A stretch of DNA of 64,000 bases from Candidatus Saccharimonadota bacterium. Lineage in GTDB: Bacteria; Patescibacteriota; Saccharimonadia; Saccharimonadales; UBA4665. The stretch lies in contig JACMPA010000009.1 in assembly GCA_014377695.1 (NCBI GenBank), positions 62,001 to 126,000 on the forward strand. Reading direction: 5' to 3'. A program made the position numbers and the translations under genes. How positions within the stretch are numbered: position 1 is the stretch's first letter; each line of letters opens with the position of its first letter. Positions 1 to 8,988 of the stretch are shown in pieces. The notes beneath the pieces are model-generated. The model was not told the DNA's origin. It was given only the letters and a program-made list of their open reading frames with translations, and did no database searches.

Positions 1-2
1 TC

Positions 3-605
3 CTATTCGACGAAATCGAAAAAGCTCATCCAGACGTATTTAATATGATGTTGCAAATGCTGGAAGACGGCTACCTTACCGATGCCAAGGGGCGCCGCAT
101 CGATTTTACGAACACGATTGTTATCATGACTAGTAACATCGGAGCTGAAAAGTTACAAAAAGAAGCCAATTTTGGGTTCCACGCCGACAAACGCAGTGAC
201 CTTGAAGACCTAGAAGCCATGCATGAGAAAAACAGTGAGCTTGTCAGTGACGAATTAAAGAAAATGCTGCGACCAGAATTCTTGAATCGCATCGACAAAA
301 CCATCATATTCCATGCCCTTACCAAAAAAGATATCTTTAATATTATTGATTTGCAAATCGATGAACTTAAATCGCGACTCCAGAAAAAGGGCCTCAGTGT
401 CCAATTGACCCCAGCAGCTAAACAATACTTGCTCGAAAAGGGATACGACGCCAAGAATGGAGTGCGGCCTCTTCGACGGCTAATACAAGATACTGTAGAG
501 GATCAAGTGGCAATGGGTCTACTAGAAGATAAGTACCTCAAAGGTGAAATCATTCAAGTCGCGGCCAAAAACGGCAAGCTGTCATACGCAATCACCAGTG
601 AGTAA
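3..605 (+). CDS. clpC: ATP-dependent Clp protease ATP-binding subunit ClpC, C-terminal part
   Basis: The reading frame is open from the window edge, so the 5' end lies outside. The visible protein starts at the Walker B of the second AAA+ module (LFDEIEKAHPDVFN), followed by the sensor-1 stretch (NTIVIMTSNIGA), the arginine-finger region (RPEFLNRID) and the C-terminal D2-small domain (GVRPLRRLIQD). Clp/Hsp100 hexamers of this kind unfold substrates and feed them to ClpP. The wording LEDGYLTDAKGR and the RPEFLNRID region fit ClpC better than the disaggregase ClpB. A clpP gene lies at 18085, which gives a partner in the same region. Without the N-terminal domain, ClpC versus ClpB is not fully settled. 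Confidence 0.88.
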   Translation, partial: LFDEIEKAHPDVFNMMLQMLEDGYLTDAKGRRIDFTNTIVIMTSNIGAEKLQKEANFGFHADKRSDLEDLEAMHEKNSELVSDELKKMLRPEFLNRIDKTIIFHALTKKDIFNIIDLQIDELKSRLQKKGLSVQLTPAAKQYLLEKGYDAKNGVRPLRRLIQDTVEDQVAMGLLEDKYLKGEIIQVAAKNGKLSYAITSE

Positions 606-666
606 TAACCGAGCTGCATTCATATTAATTTCCTGCTACAGTAACTGGAGCAAATAGATTGTCCTA

Positions 667-1671
667 ATGATGCCAACTACTACTAATAAAAATACTAAAT
701 CAAAGTCATTATTACTCCAGCTTGGGGTAGTGCTCGTGGTGTTAGGTGTATTTGCGGTGGCATTTACCCAACGACAGGCGCTGATCGACTGGTTGAAGCT
801 CCGCGGCTACACAGCGCCAGCTGCAGTCACCCAGCTTACAGTTGAAGACACTATGACCCCATACGCCCGGAAAGTCTTTTATGTAAACAAGCCAGCCCTG
901 GAAGACAAGACTGCGTTCACACAGTGCAAAATCGGTGGCGAGCAATCAATCGTGCTTGGTTGTTACCACGGCCCCCAAAACGGTATATTTGTCTTAACGG
1001 TGACTGATCCACGGTTAGAAGGAGTCGAGCAGGTGACAGCAGCCCACGAAATGCTCCATGCGGCTTACGATAGATTATCTAGCTCTGAGCGGGCGGATAT
1101 TGACCGACAACTCCGTGCCTACTTTAATAACGGATTAAAAGACGAGCGGGTTCGGCAGACGATTGATGCTTACCGCAGTAGTGAACCTAATGACATAACG
1201 AATGAGATGCATTCGATACTGGGAACGGAAGTTAATGATTTACCGGCCTCGTTAGAAAAATATTACACCCGGTACTTCGATGACCGCAGCAAAGTCGTAG
1301 CCTTTGCTGTGCAGTACCAAGCAGAGTTTACCTCACGTCAGGACGCCATTAAGGCTAATGACGCCCAGCTGAAGGAGTTGAAAGTGCAAATCGATGCTTT
1401 GCAGGCCGACCTAAAAACTCGGCAAAAAGATCTAGACGATGAATCGGCGCGGATGCAACAGCTACAAAATAGTGGTGATTCCCGAGCCTACAATGCTGGT
1501 GTGCCCGCCTTTAATGCCAGCGTAAACAGCTTTAATGCTGAGGTAAGTCGGGTCCAGTCGCTCATAGACCGTTACAATGCATTGGTGGCTACCCGGAACT
1601 CTATTGTCCTCGAAGCGCAGCAACTAACCAACGAGATAGATAGCAAAGTCGCGCCCGCTGGTTCTAGGTGA
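667..1671 (+). CDS. Membrane-anchored putative zinc metallopeptidase with coiled coil
   Basis: Unrecognised family. Residues about 14-33 form one hydrophobic segment after a basic N-terminus, so the rest probably faces outside. H127-E-M-L-H131 (context AAHEMLHAAYDRL) is a gluzincin-like HEXXH, the usual zinc-binding and catalytic signature of metallopeptidases; the third ligand is not identified. Residues about 225-300 are charged, Gln/Lys-rich and probably coiled coil. Two cysteines at about 87 and 99 flank a short loop before the HEXXH. The start could be either of two adjacent ATG codons; the nearest SD-like GGAG is about 16 nt upstream, so initiation is uncertain. The peptidase activity is inferred from the motif only. 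Confidence 0.7.
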   Translation: MMPTTTNKNTKSKSLLLQLGVVLVVLGVFAVAFTQRQALIDWLKLRGYTAPAAVTQLTVEDTMTPYARKVFYVNKPALEDKTAFTQCKIGGEQSIVLGCYHGPQNGIFVLTVTDPRLEGVEQVTAAHEMLHAAYDRLSSSERADIDRQLRAYFNNGLKDERVRQTIDAYRSSEPNDITNEMHSILGTEVNDLPASLEKYYTRYFDDRSKVVAFAVQYQAEFTSRQDAIKANDAQLKELKVQIDALQADLKTRQKDLDDESARMQQLQNSGDSRAYNAGVPAFNASVNSFNAEVSRVQSLIDRYNALVATRNSIVLEAQQLTNEIDSKVAPAGSR

Positions 1672-1706
1672 TACACTGGCTATAACAGAGAAGCAAGGTA
1701 GGAATA

Positions 1707-3053
1707 ATGGCTAAAAAACCTGTTAGTCGGTTTGTATGTAATAATTGCGGCGCTGTGACTAGTTCCTGGGCAGGACGTTGTTCGCAGTGTGGCGAATGGA
1801 ACACGATTACCGAAGAAGCTACCATCGTTGTCGGTGGCAACAATGTTTCGAATGGCACTAAGCTGCAATCGGCCGCCGTGGACAGCGTCGTCGCGCACGA
1901 CGTCGCGCGCCTAACGTCCGGTATTGGCGAGATTGATGATGTGTTCGGTGGCGGTATTGTGGCCGGCAGTGTTAGCCTGATTGCCGGACAGCCTGGCATT
2001 GGTAAAAGCACACTTTTGCTACAGTTAGCCTATGCCGTGGCTGGGAAAGTGCCAGTTCTCTACGTAAGCGGCGAGGAGTCAACGCACCAAGTAGGTTTGC
2101 GAGCGGAACGACTAGGAACTCTTCGCCCTGAACTGCAATTAGCTACAAGCACTTCAGCTGACGACGTCGCGGCCACTATTGCTGGTAGTGACTTTAAATT
2201 AGTTATCGTAGACTCGATTCAGACTATGAGCGCGGCGGCAGTGGCTTCGGCGGCTGGGACAGTATCGCAAATCACTAATAGCACCCAGCTACTAACCATG
2301 GCAGCCAAACAATCGGATACAGCTATTATCTTAGTGGGTCATGTAACAAAAGAAGGCTCGATAGCTGGGCCAAAAGTATTGGAGCATGTCGTAGACGTGG
2401 TTTTGCAGCTAGAGGGCGACCGCTATGGGGGTTTTAAGATACTTAGAGCCATCAAGAACCGATTCGGCTCTACAAACGAAACAGGTATCTTTGAAATGGT
2501 TAATGCTGGCTTACAGCCAGTCCTAAACCCCTCGGCGGCTTTGCTCGCCGAGCGCCAGATAACGGACGGTTCAGTTGTGTTGGCTACAATCGAGGGTACC
2601 CGACCGCTCTTGGTAGAGGTGCAAGCATTGGTTAACAAAACTAGTTATGGATACCCTAAGCGCGCTGCTAGTGGCTATGACCTAAACCGCCTTAATTTAC
2701 TGGTCGCGATGCTTGAACGTCGGACGAAGCTTAACTTATCAGAGCAGGATATATATATCAACATCGTTGGCGGTATGCGCATTACTGAACCCGCAGCCGA
2801 TCTAGCTATATGTATGGCAATCGCTTCGGCTGCCAAAGGTATGCAACTGAAAAAGAATGCGGCTGTGTTTGGCGAAATCGGGCTCTCTGGAGAAATTCGC
2901 CACGTACCGCAGATCGAGAAACGCGTTGCCGAGGCCAAGAAACTTGGCTTCGAAACCGCAATCGGACCCAAGCAAATTGGCAACACCAAGCTGCCATTCT
3001 TGCACGGCGTCGCGACAATTCGCGACGCTCTGAATACCTTTTTAGAAAGTTAA
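1707..3053 (+). CDS. radA: DNA repair protein RadA
   Basis: RadA (Sms) is a RecA-like ATPase and helicase that processes branched recombination intermediates. The N-terminus has a C4 zinc finger (C11, C14, C25, C28), then Walker A GQPGIGKST at 94-102, the RadA-specific KNRFG motif near residue 250, and a C-terminal Lon-like domain from about 270 on. The length of 448 residues is typical of the family. An SD-like AAGGTAGGA precedes the ATG. The intact zinc finger matters here because several other zinc sites in the window have lost their cysteines. It converges with the downstream minus-strand PBP gene. Confidence 0.96.
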   Translation: MAKKPVSRFVCNNCGAVTSSWAGRCSQCGEWNTITEEATIVVGGNNVSNGTKLQSAAVDSVVAHDVARLTSGIGEIDDVFGGGIVAGSVSLIAGQPGIGKSTLLLQLAYAVAGKVPVLYVSGEESTHQVGLRAERLGTLRPELQLATSTSADDVAATIAGSDFKLVIVDSIQTMSAAAVASAAGTVSQITNSTQLLTMAAKQSDTAIILVGHVTKEGSIAGPKVLEHVVDVVLQLEGDRYGGFKILRAIKNRFGSTNETGIFEMVNAGLQPVLNPSAALLAERQITDGSVVLATIEGTRPLLVEVQALVNKTSYGYPKRAASGYDLNRLNLLVAMLERRTKLNLSEQDIYINIVGGMRITEPAADLAICMAIASAAKGMQLKKNAAVFGEIGLSGEIRHVPQIEKRVAEAKKLGFETAIGPKQIGNTKLPFLHGVATIRDALNTFLES

Positions 3054-3119
3054 TTTTGACTTTGTTGACTTAACAACCTCGAGAAACAGAATAGCTGACC
3101 ACGTAGTAGTAAAAGATTG

Positions 3120-6100
3120 TTAGTTAAAGCTTATTGCTTGCGTATGCCCTTGAGTATCACTCAATAAGCCGTTGTCTTTGTAATTGGCCGGGGACGTACA
3201 TGCTCCGTCAGATGCCGGTGCACTACATACGATATTTGTCCCCTGGCTCGCTGTTACGGTCCCGCCGCCGCCGCTCCATCGAACCGTTGTTTTGCCACCA
3301 GCATGACTTGCACCGGTAAAGCTCAGGTTAGCGCTCGCGACAGCGGCCTGGAAATTAAATGCTTCACTCGTTCCAGTGCCTGAAAATAGCACACTGTCGA
3401 CAACTAAAGCGGTGACGGCTGCTTGTTGATCGGCCGGTGGTTTGTAGGTACAGGATGAGTCGGTGTACACATCACTCGAACTAGCCGGAATGGTCAAATT
3501 ACAGATCGTTTGACCGGCGATCTGAATGGCAATCGTTCCAGCCGGTGCTGTGGTGTATTCGCCACCTGATAGTGGTTTACCACCAGCCTGCTGGCTGGCA
3601 GTTACCGTGATTGCGTAGTTTCCATTGCTTCCGGCTACACTAACACTGACTAAGGGAGCAGGATCATTACAAGAGTGAACATCGTCAGTAGCTACGGTGG
3701 TAGTCGTACCGGTAGTCTTCGCAGCCGTTTTAGTACTGGCCTTGCCGCCACTCCAGAGGTCAATGTTCCAACTGGCCGCATTGCCGTTTAATTGGACACT
3801 TTTAGCTAGTTCAGGCGTGCAACTTGTGGCTATTTTACCAGAAACTTTATCGAGGGTTGCCGAACTAGCTGGTTTGGAAGAGCCACCTTCGTACCATGCA
3901 GGGTATAGGTCATTGGTAGGACTTGGAGGAACCTCACCGTTACTCGATATCTTACGGTTCAGGACGTATGCTGCACTAGTTTTGACTCCAGCAGGCTGAG
4001 TCCAGTTAGCAGCCGGTTGTTCGGCGTGTGCAGCTTCCATGAGGCCACGGGTGACCGGCTCGGTAAGAGTTTCCATCTGTGCCCCATATTGTTGAATGTT
4101 TACGTTACCTTTGTTGTTACCAACCCAGGTTGCGACCGCGTATTTAGCTGACCAGCTAGTCATGAGTCCGTCAAATCCGTAGTTGGTCGTTCCAGTCTTG
4201 ACTGCGAACTTCCAACCGTTGAAGCGGTGGAACTTATATCCGAATGATCCAAGTTTAGTGCAGTTAGTCTCGGTGCAGCTCCCTGGCAGGTAACTGGCTT
4301 TCGGGTCACTCGCCATGTCATTAACTATGTAGGCGGCGTCTTCTTTGATGACTTGTTTTGGTTTTGGTTGGGTCCACTTGTATATCTCTTTTGTACTGGA
4401 ATCTTTAATAGACAATATGTAGGTTCTGGGGATGGCCTTGCCAAGCCGGGCTATAGTTGAGAGGCCATTTACGTGGTCGTCGAGGTGGAGGTATGATCCG
4501 TCGCCAATTGCGGATGCACCATAACACTGGGTTTTGACAGTCCTGAGCTCATCGCTGTAACAGTTGTAGGCGCTACCCTTGTTGTACTGATTTGCCATCA
4601 TGGCACTTGCAGTGCTAATAACTTTGTTGATTGACTTCACTTTTGTAGCGGTTGTGTCGTTAGGGTCAGCTGAGTACATTGCTTTGATCGCCGGAATGTT
4701 GCGGGAGCCGCCGAGGGCATAGCGTAATGTTACAGGACCAGGGAACTTATTGTCGTAATCATATGCAGCTGGTGATGTGCCATCAGCGCACGGTGCAGCT
4801 CCCTTGGCAAACGGGTTATGGTCACAGGTATTTGGGTATCCAGGAAGAGCTTGTTTTGTGTCGTAGAATACTGAACCGGCACCGACATTATTGTTGTTAT
4901 CTATAAGCGTCGCATAGTCGTACGGCTTAAAGCTTGAGCCGGGCGAAATTTCTTCACTGGCTGCGTAATTGTTCTGACCATGATCTTCATTGTTGAAATC
5001 TGTACCACCGACCAAGGCTTTGATTTGTCCGGTTTGGACTTCTTCAAGTACCGTTGCTTGTTCGTCGGCCAAGCCACGGGTTAATTTATTGACGTTAGCA
5101 ATATTGTTTTGGACTAACTGGTCCGCGCTATCCTGCAGTGCCATGTCGAGCGTCGTTGTGATGTGCCAACCACCTAGCTTAACAGTGTCAGATCCATATT
5201 TCTGGGCTAGCTCATGCTTGGCGGCTTGTACAAAATACGGTGCTTTGATGCCAGTGTATTTGGACCGTTGCAGAGGTTTGACTTGGGCTAGGATATCAGT
5301 CTTTTTGGCAGCGTCGGCCTGGGTACGGCTTACGAGCTTTTGATTGACCATTTGATCCAAGATGTAATCGCTACGGGCTTTAAGTAACTGTTTGTCGAAT
5401 GTATTACCAGCGTCTGGATTGAACTGCGTGCTGCCGTAGGGTGAATACGTGGATGGTGCCTTTGGTATGGCAGCAAGCATGGCTGCCTGAGCCAGTGTTA
5501 TATTCTTAGCACTGACGCCAAAATAATCTTGGGAAGCGGCTTCAACACCATATTCAACACCGCCATATGGCGCAATGTTTAGATAGGCATTCAGAATGTC
5601 GTCCTTTTTGTACTCGCGCTCTAGTTCAACGGCTAAAATCAACTCTTTAACTTTGCGGGTGATGGTGCGGTTATCGGTCCATTGCTGGTTTAATTTTACA
5701 AGCTGCTGAGTGATGGTAGAGCCACCTTGCTTGGCGCCGCCACCAAACACATCGTGCACACCGGCGCGGGTAATTCCTCGAACGTCAAATGCACCATGAT
5801 TGTAGAAATCTTTATCTTCGATGGCAACAGTTGCTTGTTTGACGAAAGGCGAAATGTTGTTGCCTTCTACTGGTGTACGTTTAACCGTGTCATAATCTTG
5901 CCACAGTAGTATCTTGTCTGTCCTATCCATGTAGACATTGCTTCCACCAAGCTTATCGCCAGAAATATCTTTAATCTTCGGCAGGTCTTTGCGAAAATAA
6001 GCAAATAGGCCAATAACGATCAAGAAGCCGGCAACAATACCAACACCAGTAATCTTAAGAGCCATAATGGCACCTTCACGGCTGAACCAATATTTTATGA

Positions 6101-6311
6101 CTCGCTTTGGATGCATGCGGTGCAAGATGCGCTTCCATGGTTCCTTAGGCAGAGTACTAAGATAAGCTGCTTTACGTGTCGAACGAAGTAATTTGCGGTT
6201 CTTGATGCGGTCACCGAAACTACGGTGTAGTGTGACTGATTTATTAGAAACTCCCTTGTGGGCTGTAGCGGAACGGCGCGGGCGACCCGCTGATTTTTTT
6301 GATTCACTCAT
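3120..6311 (-). CDS. Bifunctional penicillin-binding protein (GT51 glycosyltransferase and transpeptidase)
   Basis: A class A PBP that polymerises and cross-links peptidoglycan at the outer face of the membrane. A basic cytoplasmic tail of about 80 residues precedes one membrane segment (about 83-106). The GT51 domain follows, with VAIEDKDFYNHGAFD (catalytic Glu), QGGSTITQQLVK and a YLNIAPYGG motif. The transpeptidase domain has the S-S-F-K nucleophile motif near residue 459, an SRN triad member (GGSRNIPAIK) and KTGTTNYGFDG near 704. The roughly 250-residue C-terminal extension is Thr/Ser/Gly-rich, has four or more cysteines and may hold beta-sandwich modules. At 1063 residues it is long for the class. 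A -10 box lies at 6355-6360 on this strand. Confidence 0.93.
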   Translation of the reverse strand: MSESKKSAGRPRRSATAHKGVSNKSVTLHRSFGDRIKNRKLLRSTRKAAYLSTLPKEPWKRILHRMHPKRVIKYWFSREGAIMALKITGVGIVAGFLIVIGLFAYFRKDLPKIKDISGDKLGGSNVYMDRTDKILLWQDYDTVKRTPVEGNNISPFVKQATVAIEDKDFYNHGAFDVRGITRAGVHDVFGGGAKQGGSTITQQLVKLNQQWTDNRTITRKVKELILAVELEREYKKDDILNAYLNIAPYGGVEYGVEAASQDYFGVSAKNITLAQAAMLAAIPKAPSTYSPYGSTQFNPDAGNTFDKQLLKARSDYILDQMVNQKLVSRTQADAAKKTDILAQVKPLQRSKYTGIKAPYFVQAAKHELAQKYGSDTVKLGGWHITTTLDMALQDSADQLVQNNIANVNKLTRGLADEQATVLEEVQTGQIKALVGGTDFNNEDHGQNNYAASEEISPGSSFKPYDYATLIDNNNNVGAGSVFYDTKQALPGYPNTCDHNPFAKGAAPCADGTSPAAYDYDNKFPGPVTLRYALGGSRNIPAIKAMYSADPNDTTATKVKSINKVISTASAMMANQYNKGSAYNCYSDELRTVKTQCYGASAIGDGSYLHLDDHVNGLSTIARLGKAIPRTYILSIKDSSTKEIYKWTQPKPKQVIKEDAAYIVNDMASDPKASYLPGSCTETNCTKLGSFGYKFHRFNGWKFAVKTGTTNYGFDGLMTSWSAKYAVATWVGNNKGNVNIQQYGAQMETLTEPVTRGLMEAAHAEQPAANWTQPAGVKTSAAYVLNRKISSNGEVPPSPTNDLYPAWYEGGSSKPASSATLDKVSGKIATSCTPELAKSVQLNGNAASWNIDLWSGGKASTKTAAKTTGTTTTVATDDVHSCNDPAPLVSVSVAGSNGNYAITVTASQQAGGKPLSGGEYTTAPAGTIAIQIAGQTICNLTIPASSSDVYTDSSCTYKPPADQQAAVTALVVDSVLFSGTGTSEAFNFQAAVASANLSFTGASHAGGKTTVRWSGGGGTVTASQGTNIVCSAPASDGACTSPANYKDNGLLSDTQGHTQAISFN

Positions 6312-6354
6312 AGTTCTAGGTGTTAGCCCCTCTCATGTCTCTATCTAACATGTC

Positions 6355-6360
6355 ATTATA
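6355..6360 (-). promoter_or_regulatory. Probable -10 box of the PBP gene
   Basis: Read on the minus strand this is TGTATAAT, about 45 nt upstream of the PBP start codon. No good -35 box is visible at the usual distance. The TG directly before the hexamer recurs at several other candidate promoters in this window. Confidence 0.5.
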
Positions 6361-6534
6361 CAGGCACGTGACCCGTCTGGCCTAGGAAGGATTAACGGAA
6401 TAGAATTTTTTGATAAGTCACAATCACTCATATGTATACGCTGAAGTATACCAAATATACTGCAAGTAACTACGTATTTTATGGGAGGCCTCAGCTTCCT
6501 TCCAGGCACGCTGGCCGCACCGTAGGAGATACGG

Positions 6535-6540
6535 TATACT
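6535..6540 (+). promoter_or_regulatory. Possible -10 box of tyrS
   Basis: TATACT about 45 nt upstream of the tyrS ATG, directly after a small inverted repeat (CCGTA, 5-nt loop, TACGG). No convincing -35 box and no T-box consensus were seen in this leader. Confidence 0.35.
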
Positions 6541-6585
6541 TATTCGTACTACTCGCCCAATAAATAAGTGATAAATCAAACTACT

Positions 6586-7848
6586 ATGCAATCAGCCGAT
6601 TCTAAACTTTCTCAAGAACTCGCCTGGCGCGGATTTGTAAATCAGACGACTTACAACTCTCCAGCGGCTTTAGATGGCGAAGCAATTAGCTTTTACCTCG
6701 GTGTTGACCCTAGTGCCAACAGCATGACAGTCGGTAACTTAGCGATGATGATGTTGGTCCGGCATTTTATCAGCCATGGACACAAAGCCTTCCTGTTAGT
6801 AGGTGGTGCTACCGGTATGATTGGCGACCCTGACGGTAAGAAACAGGAGCGCGAGCTGCTAACTCTAGAGCAAATCGAGCACAATAAACAAGCGATAGCC
6901 CGGCAATACAGCCAAGTCCTTGAAGGCCAAGATTTCGAACTAGTAGACAACTATGACTGGTTCAAAGGCCTCGGCTATCTGGACTTTCTGCGTACAGTCG
7001 GCAAGCATGTCCCGATGCGTCAAATGTTGAGTCGTGATTTTGTCCAGAGCCGATTAGGCGAAGATAGCACCGGCATTAGCTATGCCGAATTCAGCTACTC
7101 ACTGATTCAAGGCTATGATTTTTTGCATTTACACCGCGAACATGGCGTAACACTACAGATTTCAGGTGCCGACCAGTGGGGAAATTGTATTACGGGTGTT
7201 GACTTAACCCGCCGCATTACGGGTGATGAGGTGCACGTTTGGAGCGCACCTTTGATTATTAATAATACTACTGGCGTAAAATTTGGAAAAAGCGAGGCTG
7301 GTGCCGTTTGGCTTGATCCACTCAAAACAACCCCGACGCAGTTCTATCAATTTTGGATTAATGCTGATGATGCTGGCGTCGAAAACTATTTGAAGATCTA
7401 TACTCTACTAATGCAAGCTGAAATAGAGCAAATCATGCAGGCTCATCATGATAATCCATCGGCACGTGTCGCCCAGACGCGCTTAGCACAAGAAGCGACA
7501 ACTATAGTTCACGGTAACGAGACTATGTTAACTGCCGCAGCAGTCACTGAATATTTAACCGGAAAAAAACCCGTGGGTGACGCTGATGCCGAGGAGCTTA
7601 GCGCCTTGCGGACAGAAATCGCGTTACTAAGCACCACTGACACTGGCTCAATTGTCGATGCGCTGGTGCACGGTGGGCTAGCATCGTCAAACACCGAGGC
7701 TCGACGCCTGTTGCAGGCCAATGCCATCGCTATAAACGGACAGAAAATTGACCGCGAAGCATTTGAGCCGGTTGACTTTCAAAATGGTCGGTTGCTATTG
7801 CGAAAAGGCCGAGCATTCAAAGATTCCGCTTTGGTTGAACTAAGCTAG
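6586..7848 (+). CDS. tyrS: Tyrosyl-tRNA synthetase
   Basis: Charges tRNA-Tyr (class I synthetase); a tRNA-Tyr gene is present at 58307. The N-terminus WRGFVNQTT, the DQWGN tyrosine-binding segment (GADQWGN), the KMSKS equivalent KFGKSE near residue 231 and a C-terminal S4 RNA-binding domain (about 340-420) are all visible. The HIGH motif is unusual: DPSANSMTVGN puts Thr and Asn where His45 and His48 of the Bacillus enzyme lie. I chose the ATG at 6586; an in-frame GTG at 6568 is possible but would add six residues without an SD. No SD is seen for either. It is divergent from the PBP gene. Confidence 0.95.
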   Translation: MQSADSKLSQELAWRGFVNQTTYNSPAALDGEAISFYLGVDPSANSMTVGNLAMMMLVRHFISHGHKAFLLVGGATGMIGDPDGKKQERELLTLEQIEHNKQAIARQYSQVLEGQDFELVDNYDWFKGLGYLDFLRTVGKHVPMRQMLSRDFVQSRLGEDSTGISYAEFSYSLIQGYDFLHLHREHGVTLQISGADQWGNCITGVDLTRRITGDEVHVWSAPLIINNTTGVKFGKSEAGAVWLDPLKTTPTQFYQFWINADDAGVENYLKIYTLLMQAEIEQIMQAHHDNPSARVAQTRLAQEATTIVHGNETMLTAAAVTEYLTGKKPVGDADAEELSALRTEIALLSTTDTGSIVDALVHGGLASSNTEARRLLQANAIAINGQKIDREAFEPVDFQNGRLLLRKGRAFKDSALVELS

Positions 7849-7879
7849 CACTATATACTGGGTAGGAGAAATAATTATT

Positions 7880-8683
7880 ATGGCCAAAGATACTATCACT
7901 AGCACCACGCAAACCTCAAAGCAGCGTCGTAAAGCTGATCAATATAACGATCCGCACCATAACTATCGTCAATACTGGGATGGTCGTGAATACGAGCATG
8001 CCGCCGAAGAAATAGCTATCCAACGTTTGCTCAAAGGTAAAAGGTTTGATCACGCAGTAGATGTTGGCGGTGGCTTTGGTCGCTTGTGTCTCCTCCTCGA
8101 GAAATACGCTACTAAAGTAACCTTAGCTGAGCCAAGCCAGCAACAGCTTGACCTAGCGCAAGACTTTCTGAAAAATCACCCAGAAGTAGAGCGTAAGTTA
8201 CTTCAGGCCGGTGATTTGAAATTTAAAGACGCTAGTATCGATTTGTTGACCATGGTTCGGGTGATGCATCATTTACCTGATCCGAGTCCAGAATTTGATG
8301 AAATCGCTCGTGTTTTAACTGACGATGGCTACGCCATCGTCGAGGTCGCGAGCTATGCGCACGCGCGCAACCGCATCAAGCACTGGACTCACGGGAAGCG
8401 CATCCCAGCTAAGCCCGTTGACATTCGCTCTGAAGCAAACAAGCGGAACAAAGATGAAATTCCCTTCGTAAACCACAATCCGCGCACTGTGATTCGCCAG
8501 TTCGAACATGCTGGTTTACGGGTAGAGCGAGTTCTATCGGTATCGAACCTGCGTAGCACGACGCTTAAGAAGCACGTGCCAATGGGAGTGATGCTTACTG
8601 TTGAAAAGCTTTTGCAGCAACCGCTCTCCAGTGTCTACTTCGGGCCAAGCATCTTTTTCCTTGTAAAAAAAATCTCGAAATAA
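7880..8683 (+). CDS. SAM-dependent methyltransferase, class I
   Basis: The Rossmann-fold methyltransferase core is clear: motif I VDVGGGFGRL at 60-69, the acidic residue ending strand 2 (VTLAEPS), and a motif IV-like LLTMVRVMHHLPDP stretch typical of Methyltransf_11 proteins. The N-terminal 45 residues (Lys/Arg-rich, then HHNYRQYWDGREYE) and the basic C-terminal part (KHWTHGKRIPAKP) are family-specific, and the substrate cannot be told from sequence. An AGGAGA SD lies 31 bp after tyrS ends, so the two may be cotranscribed. Confidence 0.85.
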   Translation: MAKDTITSTTQTSKQRRKADQYNDPHHNYRQYWDGREYEHAAEEIAIQRLLKGKRFDHAVDVGGGFGRLCLLLEKYATKVTLAEPSQQQLDLAQDFLKNHPEVERKLLQAGDLKFKDASIDLLTMVRVMHHLPDPSPEFDEIARVLTDDGYAIVEVASYAHARNRIKHWTHGKRIPAKPVDIRSEANKRNKDEIPFVNHNPRTVIRQFEHAGLRVERVLSVSNLRSTTLKKHVPMGVMLTVEKLLQQPLSSVYFGPSIFFLVKKISK

Positions 8684-8684
8684 T

Positions 8685-8984
8685 GTGCGCATCAAATCGA
8701 TAGCCTTAACCGCCACCAGTGCGGTCGTACTTGTAGCAAGCTTCATCATTATGGAGCAAACGCTCCTGTCGACATACAGCTTAGCCGGGACTGACTGCAT
8801 AGCAACATCTAGCTATAACCAGCGCTGCCCAGACGCTGAGCGTACGATTCAACACAATCAAATAGTCACTCGAGCCTGTATCGGATTGTTGGTTATAAGT
8901 CTCGGGGGGATCGGTCTTGGAATTTTCCTGATGACTAAGCCCATGAACAGAAAACCACCTGCCGTTCGTAAACCGGTATACTAG
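8685..8984 (+). CDS. Small two-pass membrane protein of unknown function
   Basis: A 99-residue protein not recognised by family. Hydrophobic segments at about 5-20 and 62-82 suggest two membrane passes with a short outer loop containing two cysteines (DCIATSSYNQRC). The GTG start is one base after the methyltransferase stop codon, which implies translational coupling. recG starts 4 bp after it ends. A coding call is supported by the open frame and tight packing, not by homology. Confidence 0.6.
   Translation: MRIKSIALTATSAVVLVASFIIMEQTLLSTYSLAGTDCIATSSYNQRCPDAERTIQHNQIVTRACIGLLVISLGGIGLGIFLMTKPMNRKPPAVRKPVY
8977..8982 (+). promoter_or_regulatory. -10 box of recG, leaderless type
   Basis: TATACT ends 6 nt before the recG ATG, so a transcript starting there would begin at or near the start codon. 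No SD precedes recG, which agrees with leaderless expression. Confidence 0.45.
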
Positions 8985-8988
8985 TCAA

